From: Treponema sp. UBA4319 | GTDB taxonomy: Bacteria > Spirochaetota > Spirochaetia > Treponematales > Treponemataceae | Assembly: GCA_002393865.1 (NCBI GenBank) | Contig: DGUD01000077.1 | Span: forward strand, 1 to 6,094 | Reading direction: 5' to 3' | Length of the DNA: 6,094 bases | Shown: positions 1 through 4,012 of the stretch, piece after piece | Layout: each line of letters opens with the position of its first letter | Numbering within the stretch: position 1 is the first letter of the stretch | Made by a program: the position numbers and the translations under genes | Notes under the pieces: model-generated | Databases searched by the model: none | Told to the model about the DNA's origin: nothing | The model's input: only the letters and a program-made list of their open reading frames with translations

Positions 1-749
1 CCGCCGCAGATGAACAGTATGTTCGTGGTGTCGATGTCTATCATCTCCTGATTGGGATGCTTGCGCCCGCCCTGCGGCGGCACGGAGGCATGGGTGCCCT
101 CAAGAATCTTGAGCAGAGCCTGCTGCACGCCTTCGCCGCTCACATCGCGGGTGATGGACGTGTTCTCGCTTTTCCTGCTGATTTTATCAATCTCATCGAT
201 AAAGATGATGCCGCGCTCGGCAGCGCTTACGTCACCGTCGGCGCTGTTGATAAGCTTCAGCAGGACGTTCTCCACGTCTTCGCCCACGTATCCGGCTTCA
301 GTGAGCGTGGTCGCGTCGGCGATGGCAAAAGGAACCTTGAGCTTCTGCGCAAGCGTCTTTGCGAGCAGCGTCTTTCCGCTGCCCGTCGGCCCCAGCAGCA
401 GTATGTTGGACTTCTCAATCTTTATATCGTTGGCAGACTGCTTCTCTTTGGGGATGGAGAGCTGCTTGTAGTGGTTGTAGACAGCCACGGAGAGCACTTT
501 CTTTGCATAGTCCTGCCCGATGACGTACTGGTCAAGGTATTCCTTGAATTCTTTCGGGGAGGGGACTTCCGTCATGTTTATGGGCGTGAGCGTGTGGCGC
601 TCGTCGTTCAGGACGGTCTGGCAGGCAGCCACGCACTGCTCGCAGATATAGACGTCTGAATTAGGCGCTTTTACCACGCGGCGGTTCTCGTCCGCAGGAC
701 GTCCGCAAAACGCGCAGAACTGCTGGTCGCTTCTTCCAAAACCTCGCAT
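1..749 (-). CDS. clpX: ATP-dependent Clp protease ATP-binding subunit ClpX (3' part outside window)
   Basis: ClpX is the AAA+ unfoldase that recognises substrates, unfolds them with ATP and threads them into ClpP. Read on the minus strand, 249 codons are present, about 60% of the usual length of roughly 420; the rest lies beyond the left edge. The N-terminal zinc-binding domain has its four cysteines at C12, C15, C36 and C39. The AAA+ large domain shows Walker A GPTGSGKT (120-127), the pore-loop motif GYVG (153-156), Walker B IIFIDEID (181-188) and the RKH loop (229-231). The sensor-2 region and the ClpP-contacting IGF loop would lie outside. The ATG shares one base with the clpP stop codon (TAATG). 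A GGGAG ribosome binding site sits 7 bases upstream, inside the last codons of clpP, so translational coupling is expected. No frameshift is seen. Identification is secure. Confidence 0.97.
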   Translation of the reverse strand, partial: MRGFGRSDQQFCAFCGRPADENRRVVKAPNSDVYICEQCVAACQTVLNDERHTLTPINMTEVPSPKEFKEYLDQYVIGQDYAKKVLSVAVYNHYKQLSIPKEKQSANDIKIEKSNILLLGPTGSGKTLLAKTLAQKLKVPFAIADATTLTEAGYVGEDVENVLLKLINSADGDVSAAERGIIFIDEIDKISRKSENTSITRDVSGEGVQQALLKILEGTHASVPPQGGRKHPNQEMIDIDTTNILFICG

Positions 750-1372
750 TATTTGTCTCCCTTTGCTTTGTTTTTCTTTGCACTTTCCATGATATGGTCG
801 ATGATGCCGTATGCTTTGGCTTCCTCGGCGGACATATAGAAGTCCCGTTCCATGTCGGCCGCGACTTCTGATTCCGGCTTGCCGGTCTGCTGTGAAAAAT
901 AGCGGATGGAAAGCTTTTTCAGGCGGATGATTTCCTTTGCCTGTATGGCAATGTCGCTTTCCTGCCCTTCGGCGCCACCCCACGGCTGATGTATCATCAC
1001 ACGGCTGGAGGGAAGCGCATAGCGCTTGCCGATGGTTCCGCCCGCAAGCAGAATTGCTCCCATGCTCGCGGCCTGCCCCATGCAGATGGTCTGGATATCG
1101 CACTTGACGTACTGCATCGTGTCGTAGATAGCGAGCCCCGCCGTTACGGAGCCTCCCGGACTGTTGATATACATGTTTATGTCTTTCTCCGGGTTTTCGC
1201 TTTCAAGGTACAGAATCTGTGCCACCACAAGGTCTGCGGTCTCATCCACAATTTTTCCGTCAACGAATATAATCCTATCCTTCAGCAGGCGCGAGTACAA
1301 GTCGTAGGAAACTTCCGAGTTCCCGCTGCGCTCAAGGACGTGCGGAATCAGCGTGTTCATATATTCTCTCAT
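749..1372 (-). CDS. clpP: ATP-dependent Clp protease proteolytic subunit ClpP
   Basis: ClpP is the serine peptidase that forms the double-ring degradation chamber and works with ClpX, encoded next. From the chosen ATG at 1372 it has 207 residues, normal for the family (about 195-210). The catalytic triad is visible: S103 in GQAASMGA, H128 in VMIHQPWGG and D177 in ERDFYMS. The oxyanion-loop motif [10 protein letters not shown] is intact. The frame is open upstream to an ATG at 1483, but those 37 extra residues would be read through the tig terminator and do not resemble ClpP. The ATG at 1372 has GGAG 7 bases before it. An ATG four codons further in (1360) is a weaker alternative. The gene follows tig by 138 bases and overlaps clpX by one base. 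The C-terminus is lysine-rich, with no sign of damage. Confidence 0.97.
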   Translation of the reverse strand: MREYMNTLIPHVLERSGNSEVSYDLYSRLLKDRIIFVDGKIVDETADLVVAQILYLESENPEKDINMYINSPGGSVTAGLAIYDTMQYVKCDIQTICMGQAASMGAILLAGGTIGKRYALPSSRVMIHQPWGGAEGQESDIAIQAKEIIRLKKLSIRYFSQQTGKPESEVAADMERDFYMSAEEAKAYGIIDHIMESAKKNKAKGDK

Positions 1373-1379
1373 TATGGTT

Positions 1380-1383
1380 CTCC
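1380..1383 (-). promoter_or_regulatory. Ribosome binding site deciding the clpP start
   Basis: The minus strand reads GGAG here, 7 bases before the ATG at 1372. This favours the 207-residue ClpP over the longer open frame beginning at 1483. The longer form's extra residues come from the terminator and leader and have no ClpP character. Confidence 0.75.
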
Positions 1384-1404
1384 ATCGGTAGAGCTGTTCG
1401 GGAA

Positions 1405-1428
1405 CTTCAAAAGCAGCCGGTTTTGAAG
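1405..1428 (-). repeat. Inverted repeat in the clpP leader
   Basis: A perfect inverted repeat, CTTCAAAA - 8 bases - TTTTGAAG, lies 33 to 56 bases upstream of the clpP start. It could be a binding site for a dimeric regulator or an 8-bp stem with an 8-base loop in the mRNA leader. An alternative 5-bp stem (1430-1434 with 1412-1416) would compete with it. It does not match the CIRCE element of HrcA or the CtsR heptad repeat. Its role is not known. Confidence 0.55.
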
Positions 1429-1454
1429 CCTGCTCTCTCTTATATAATGTAAAC

Positions 1455-1491
1455 AAAAAAACGGAATGCGGCAAGTGCGACATTCCGTTTT
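1455..1491 (-). terminator. Intrinsic terminator after tig
   Basis: On the minus strand an 11-bp stem (1481-1491 paired with 1458-1468; core CGGAATG/CATTCCG) encloses a 12-base loop. It runs into seven T residues (1461-1455), then G and three more T. It begins 20 bases after the tig stop codon. The A run on the other side gives T residues on the plus strand too, so it may work in both directions. It implies that clpPX is transcribed by read-through or from a promoter in the clpP leader. I could not find a convincing -35/-10 pair there. Confidence 0.85.
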
Positions 1492-1510
1492 CTTGTTTCG
1501 GCCCTGTCCC

Positions 1511-2887
1511 TTAGTTGGCGCTGTCTGCCTTGAACAGGTCGGCGAAGCTCATCTTGTCACCCTTTGTGACCTTGACTTCCTTATACAGCATCTCAAAGAG
1601 CTTGTTCTCTTTTGCCTCGTCGATGAGATACTCCTTTGCCTTTACGTCGCTGTAATGCTCCTTCACCTCGTCCAGAGAGAGCCCGTTCTCCTCAGCGATT
1701 GTCTGGTAGCGGGCCTCAATCTCTTCCGGCGTCACGGCGATGTTGCGTTCCCGGAGCAGGGTGTCCACGATCAGGCGGCTCTTGAGCGCCTGCTCGGTAT
1801 TCCCTGCCCACTGCTGCAGCATGGCTTCCTTTGTCTGCCCGCTCGCGCTCACCATCTTCTCAAGCTGTTCGGGGCTTGTCTTGAACTGCTGTGAAAGCAT
1901 GTGCCAGCGGCTCTCGTTCTCGGCGGCCACCATGGATTTAGGCAGCGCTATCGGATTTTTCTCTACCAGCTGCTCAAGCAGGCTCTGGCTCTTCATTTCG
2001 GCGAGCTTGCGTTTCTTTGCGAGCTCCATGCTGAGTTTGATGTCCTTCTTCAGGTCGTCAAGCGTCTTGTACTTTTCGTTGACATCCTGCGCAAGGTCGT
2101 CGTCAAGCGCCGGCAGGTTGCGGACTTTTACGGCTTTTACCGTTACGCTCAGTTTTTTGGTGGTACCGGCAAGCTCGCTGTCCTTCTCGTCCTTTCCGTA
2201 GGTCTTGGTGATTTCCTTTGTGTCGCCTTTCTTCATGCCGATGACGTCGTCGTCAATCTTGTACAGGTTCTGCCCGCTGCCGACGGTGAAGACAAAATCC
2301 TGGCGCTCGCTGCCCGCGATGGTGTTCCCCGCGTCGTCAAGCTCCTTGTAGTCGATGGTGATGATATTGTCTTTTTCCACCGGATCCCCGTCGTTCTTGT
2401 CGATGACGGCGGCATTGCGCTCCTGTATGGATTTGAGCTCGCTGTTCAGGTCGTCCTCGCTGATTTCGACCTGCGGCTCCTTGATGGTGATGCCCCCGAA
2501 TTCCTTTACTTCGACCTTGGGGAACACGTCGTAGGTCACGGTGAATGTCAGATCCTTCTGGAGGTCAAGCTGCGGCAGCTTGTCCTGATCAAGGCGGGGC
2601 TGGGCGTAGGGAAGGGGACGGAAGTCCTTTGCGTCGTCTCCGCTCAGGACTTCGTTGAGCGCCTGGTCAATCAGGTCGCCGAGGATTTCTGCTCTCAGGC
2701 TCTCGCCGTACTTTCTCTCAAGGACAGATGTCGGCACATGCCCCTTGCGGAATCCCGGAAGCTGAATATTCTTCGCATACTTTGCAAGGCTTGCCTTGTA
2801 GCCGGATGCTACATCTTCTTTTGCGATTGTGGCAGTAAGCTGCACCGCAGAATCTTCAATCTGTTTGATTTCCTTTGTAACGTTCAC
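1511..2887 (-). CDS. tig: Trigger factor (ribosome-associated chaperone)
   Basis: Trigger factor binds the ribosome exit tunnel and shields nascent chains. The protein has 458 residues, slightly longer than the typical 430-450. The N-terminal ribosome-binding domain covers about residues 1-150 and carries the signature loop GFRKGHVP (45-52), equivalent to the usual GFRxGKxP. An FKBP-type prolyl isomerase domain follows at about 165-255 (from DNIITIDY to about KLSVTVKAV). The charged, helical C-terminal chaperone domain runs from about 265 to the end. The start is GTG at 2887, supported by AAGGGG 7 bases upstream and by good N-terminal alignment to the family. The isomerase domain is odd: where many homologues have a FIPGFE-like stretch, this one reads NLYKIDDDVIGM, so the active pocket may be weak or lost. 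The gene lies between the tRNA-Gly terminator and its own terminator. Confidence 0.96.
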   Translation of the reverse strand: MNVTKEIKQIEDSAVQLTATIAKEDVASGYKASLAKYAKNIQLPGFRKGHVPTSVLERKYGESLRAEILGDLIDQALNEVLSGDDAKDFRPLPYAQPRLDQDKLPQLDLQKDLTFTVTYDVFPKVEVKEFGGITIKEPQVEISEDDLNSELKSIQERNAAVIDKNDGDPVEKDNIITIDYKELDDAGNTIAGSERQDFVFTVGSGQNLYKIDDDVIGMKKGDTKEITKTYGKDEKDSELAGTTKKLSVTVKAVKVRNLPALDDDLAQDVNEKYKTLDDLKKDIKLSMELAKKRKLAEMKSQSLLEQLVEKNPIALPKSMVAAENESRWHMLSQQFKTSPEQLEKMVSASGQTKEAMLQQWAGNTEQALKSRLIVDTLLRERNIAVTPEEIEARYQTIAEENGLSLDEVKEHYSDVKAKEYLIDEAKENKLFEMLYKEVKVTKGDKMSFADLFKADSAN

Positions 2888-2894
2888 TTGGAAT

Positions 2895-2900
2895 CCCCTT
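2895..2900 (-). promoter_or_regulatory. Ribosome binding site for the GTG start of tig
   Basis: The minus strand reads AAGGGG, followed by a 7-base spacer and GTG at 2887-2885. No ATG in this frame fits the trigger factor N-terminus, so this site fixes the non-ATG start. The 63 bases from here back to the tRNA-Gly terminator should hold the tig promoter. A CTGACA at about 2915-2920 is a possible -35, but no good -10 is correctly spaced from it, so I do not call a promoter. Confidence 0.8.
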
Positions 2901-2949
2901 CTACAATAAAAAAATGTCAGCCCGTGGACGAAATCACGGCGCCCGGTGT

Positions 2950-2986
2950 AAAAAAAAAGCGATTCAGAATAACTCTAAATCGCTTT
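2950..2986 (-). terminator. Intrinsic terminator of the tRNA-Gly pair
   Basis: On the minus strand AAAGCGATT (2986-2978) pairs with AATCGCTTT (2964-2956) in a 9-bp stem with a 13-base loop. An uninterrupted T run follows (2958-2950, partly within the stem). It starts 8 bases after the 3' end of the last tRNA-Gly, a typical spacing for the end of a tRNA transcript. It separates tRNA transcription from tig. Confidence 0.9.
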
Positions 2987-2994
2987 CTATTTAG

Positions 2995-3066
2995 AGCGGG
3001 AAACGGGAATCGGACCCGCGACATCAACCTTGGCAAGGTTGCGCTCTACTACTGAGCTATTCCCGC
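2995..3066 (-). tRNA. tRNA-Gly (GCC), second copy
   Basis: This gene is 72 bases without CCA. The acceptor stem is GCGGGAA/TTCCCGC, the D stem GCTC/GAGC, and the anticodon loop TTGCCAA on a CAACC/GGTTG stem gives anticodon GCC (reads GGC and GGU). The T arm is GCGGG-TTCGATT-type (TCCGATT)-CCCGT and the discriminator is U. All four arms fold. The 3' CCA is not encoded, so a CCA-adding enzyme is needed. The gene is identical to the copy at 3121-3192 and is transcribed after it. Confidence 0.97.
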
Positions 3067-3120
3067 AAAAATTATTGCGTGTGCTTCTTCTTTTAAAAGG
3101 TGAAGAAAAACCTTTTGTAG

Positions 3121-3192
3121 AGCGGGAAACGGGAATCGGACCCGCGACATCAACCTTGGCAAGGTTGCGCTCTACTACTGAGCTATTCCCGC
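3121..3192 (-). tRNA. tRNA-Gly (GCC), first copy
   Basis: This gene is 72 bases without CCA and base-for-base identical to the copy at 2995-3066, with anticodon GCC in the loop TTGCCAA. It is the first gene of the short tRNA-Gly unit. Its 5' end lies about 48 bases downstream of the predicted transcription start of a strong promoter. Two copies of the GGC/GGU-reading tRNA fit a need for high glycine decoding capacity. Confidence 0.97.
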
Positions 3193-3239
3193 AAGCACCG
3201 TAAGAATGCCCGTGCTTTAACAGCCGGTGCAGTCAAGCG

Positions 3240-3275
3240 ATGATTCATAATAGGGAAAATAAAATATTTTGTCAA
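3240..3275 (-). promoter_or_regulatory. Strong sigma70-type promoter of the tRNA-Gly pair
   Basis: On the minus strand TTGACA (3275-3270, perfect -35) is followed by a 17-base spacer and TATTAT (3252-3247, five of six to the -10 consensus). Transcription should start near 3240. The bases upstream of -35 are A/T-rich runs and may act as an UP element. This splits the tRNA cluster into two transcription units. Confidence 0.88.
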
Positions 3276-3290
3276 TATGTTTTTTGTGTA

Positions 3291-3318
3291 AAAGCGGAAA
3301 AAAAATTTTTTTCTGCTT
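3291..3318 (-). terminator. A/T-rich palindromic hairpin, possible terminator of the Leu tRNA unit
   Basis: The minus strand folds into a long, nearly perfect stem of about 13 bp: AAGC, one wobble pair, then A7/T7, with almost no loop. It is followed by TTTT. It lies between tRNA-Leu and the tRNA-Gly promoter, where a terminator for the upstream tRNA unit is expected. It has few G-C pairs, so it could instead serve as an UP element or bend just upstream of that promoter. Confidence 0.45.
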
Positions 3319-3335
3319 CTGGGCGTTTTGCATCT

Positions 3336-3384
3336 GGCTGCAAGGCAGCCGTATATCTTTTGTACGCGCAAAGAAAGCGCGCGT
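3336..3384. other. Two GC-rich hairpins downstream of tRNA-Leu
   Basis: GGCTGC-AAG-GCAGCC (3336-3350) is a perfect 6-bp stem with a 3-base loop. ACGCGC-N9-GCGCGT (3364-3384) is a second 6-bp stem. Both lie in the 3' trailer of the His-Arg-Lys-Leu tRNA transcript. Neither is followed by a good T run on the minus strand, so they may be processing or stabilising elements rather than terminators. The rest of 3193-3426 holds no supportable gene. Confidence 0.4.
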
Positions 3385-3426
3385 CGCAGCTTAAAGGGGG
3401 AACTTGTTTTGTCCGGGAAGGAAAAG

Positions 3427-3507
3427 TGCGAGAGAAGGGACTTGAACCCTCACGCCTAGGGCACCAGATCCTAAGTCTGGCGTGTCTGCCAATTTCACCA
3501 CTCTCGC
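3427..3507 (-). tRNA. tRNA-Leu (TAG)
   Basis: This is a class II tRNA of 81 bases without CCA. The acceptor stem is GCGAGAG/CTCTCGC with discriminator A. The anticodon arm CCAGA-CTTAGGA-TCTGG gives anticodon TAG, reading CUN leucine codons. There is a 12-base variable region around CCCTAGG, and the T arm has loop TTCAAGT. The D arm and anticodon arm closely resemble those of other bacterial tRNA-Leu(UAG). It is the last gene of the His-Arg-Lys-Leu unit. Confidence 0.96.
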
Positions 3508-3556
3508 GTTGAAAGCGCCGAACCGGCGGATGACACAGTGTGTGACGATATCCGTT

Positions 3557-3629
3557 TGAGCGATGGGAGGATCGAACTCCCGACCCACAGATTAAGAGTC
3601 TGTTGCTCTACCAGCTGAGCTAATCGCCC
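3557..3629 (-). tRNA. tRNA-Lys (CTT)
   Basis: This gene is 73 bases without CCA. The acceptor stem GGGCGAT/ATCGCTC has one G-U pair and discriminator A. The D stem is GCTC/GAGC. The anticodon arm ACAGA-CTCTTAA-TCTGT gives anticodon CTT, which reads AAG, and the T loop is TTCGATC. It lies 49 bases upstream of tRNA-Leu, with a small GCCG/CGGC hairpin in the spacer. Confidence 0.96.
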
Positions 3630-3639
3630 GAATAGATTA

Positions 3640-3654
3640 TTCCGCAAAGCGGAA
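3640..3654. other. Perfect hairpin in the Arg-Lys tRNA spacer
   Basis: TTCCGC-AAA-GCGGAA is a perfect 6-bp stem with a 3-base loop, in the 40-base spacer between tRNA-Arg and tRNA-Lys. No T run follows on the minus strand, so termination is unlikely. It may help processing of the polycistronic tRNA precursor. Confidence 0.5.
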
Positions 3655-3669
3655 ACCGATTGCATCCTT

Positions 3670-3743
3670 TGCGTCCGACACGATTTGAACGTGCAACCTC
3701 CGGATTCGAAGTCCATTGCTCTATCCTGTTGAGCTACGAACGC
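3670..3743 (-). tRNA. tRNA-Arg (TCG)
   Basis: This gene is 74 bases without CCA. The acceptor stem GCGTTCG/CGGACGC has one G-U pair and discriminator A. The D stem is GCTC/GAGC. The anticodon arm ATGGA-CTTCGAA-TCCGG gives anticodon TCG, which reads CGA and possibly CGG. The T arm is GCACG-TTCAAAT-CGTGT. The outermost anticodon-stem pair is an A-G mismatch, which is tolerable at that position. The gene lies 35 bases downstream of tRNA-His. Confidence 0.95.
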
Positions 3744-3778
3744 GATTCATTGATTGCGCTTCCTGCGGTTCGGCTTAG

Positions 3779-3851
3779 GGTGCCTAGTGGGTTTCGAACC
3801 CACGACAACCAGATCCACAATCTGGGATTCTACCACTGAACTACAGGCACC
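3779..3851 (-). tRNA. tRNA-His (GTG)
   Basis: This gene is 73 bases including the encoded extra G at position -1, which faces the C discriminator; that pair is the identity mark of histidine tRNA. The acceptor stem is GTGCCTG/TAGGCAC. The anticodon arm CCAGA-TTGTGGA-TCTGG gives anticodon GTG. The T arm is GTGGG-TTCGAAA-CCCAC. CCA is not encoded. It is the promoter-proximal gene of the four-tRNA unit, about 10 bases from the predicted transcription start. Confidence 0.96.
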
Positions 3852-3861
3852 GTGTAATCGA

Positions 3862-3898
3862 TGTTGGAACTATACCGTAAAAAGAGACTTTATGTCAA
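3862..3898 (-). promoter_or_regulatory. Promoter of the His-Arg-Lys-Leu tRNA unit
   Basis: On the minus strand TTGACA (3898-3893, perfect) is followed by an 18-base spacer and TATAGT (3874-3869, five of six). Transcription should start near 3862, leaving a very short leader before tRNA-His. It faces away from the mannanase promoter. Confidence 0.83.
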
Positions 3899-3910
3899 TA
3901 CTCGGATGGT

Positions 3911-3941
3911 AAAAAAAACGGGGAATTCCTCGATTTTTTTT
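3911..3941. terminator. Symmetric hairpin between divergent promoters, possible bidirectional terminator
   Basis: An A8 run (3911-3918), the stem CGGGG-AATT-CCTCG (3919-3932, one G-T pair) and a T8 run (3934-3941) form a hairpin with a T run downstream on either strand. No gene in the window ends here in either direction. If real, it would insulate the two divergent units or stop antisense transcripts coming out of the mannanase gene. Confidence 0.4.
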
Positions 3942-3943
3942 GC

Positions 3944-3979
3944 TTGCAAATAAATTTACTTTATGTTATACTAAACATG
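3944..3979 (+). promoter_or_regulatory. Predicted promoter of the GH26 gene
   Basis: TTGCAA (3944-3949, four of six to the -35 consensus), a 17-base spacer and TATACT (3967-3972, five of six) predict a start near 3979. This leaves a leader of about 34 bases before the ATG at 4013. A GAGGTG ribosome binding site lies at 4003-4008. The weak -35 would suit a regulated gene. Confidence 0.65.
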
Positions 3980-3996
3980 TACTTAAATTTTAAGTA
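3980..3996. promoter_or_regulatory. Operator-like palindrome at the GH26 transcription start
   Basis: TACTTAAA-T-TTTAAGTA is a perfect palindrome with 8-bp arms around one base, directly after the predicted transcription start. Its right arm also belongs to a wider 9-bp inverted repeat, AATTTACTT (3953-3961) with AAGTAAATT (3992-4000), which flanks the -10 box. The position fits a repressor site. The regulator is not encoded in the window. Confidence 0.5.
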
Positions 3997-4012
3997 AATT
4001 GTGAGGTGCGCT

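Larger units (their letters stand above)
2992..3194. repeat. Tandem duplication of tRNA-Gly (77-bp direct repeat)
   Basis: Positions 2992-3068 and 3118-3194 are identical over 77 bases: the whole tRNA-Gly gene plus three bases after its 3' end and two before its 5' end. The copies are offset by 126 bases. The 49-base spacer is unrelated to the tRNA; it carries a small AAAAGG/CCTTTT hairpin that may mark processing. This looks like a gene-dosage duplication kept identical by recombination. Confidence 0.9.

Noticed and set aside
57..659. 200-codon open frame on the plus strand
   Set aside because: It is antisense to clpX, which has all its N-terminal motifs in the other strand.
1373..1483. N-terminal extension of ClpP from an ATG at 1483
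   Set aside because: The extra 37 residues would be read from inside the tig terminator hairpin and have no ClpP-like sequence. The ATG at 1372 has a good ribosome binding site.
2922..2939. CCGTG/CACGG hairpin followed by a T run upstream of tig
   Set aside because: The stem is only 5 bp and the T run begins about 7 bases away, so it is a poor terminator. The clear terminator at 2950-2986 already serves the tRNA unit.
1901..3055. 384-codon open frame on the plus strand
   Set aside because: It is antisense to tig and runs on through the tRNA-Gly terminator into the tRNA gene, so it is a composition artefact.
2992..3194. Direct repeats at a tRNA as possible attachment sites of an integrated element
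   Set aside because: The repeats are two complete tRNA genes only 126 bases apart with no integrase or cargo between them.
3183..3371. Small minus-strand frame upstream of tRNA-Gly
   Set aside because: It contains the tRNA-Gly promoter and A/T-rich hairpin, overlaps the tRNA gene, and has no recognisable protein features.
3391..3716. Small open frames across the Leu, Lys and Arg tRNA genes
   Set aside because: They are translations of structured tRNA sequence; the tRNA cloverleaves explain the sequence fully.
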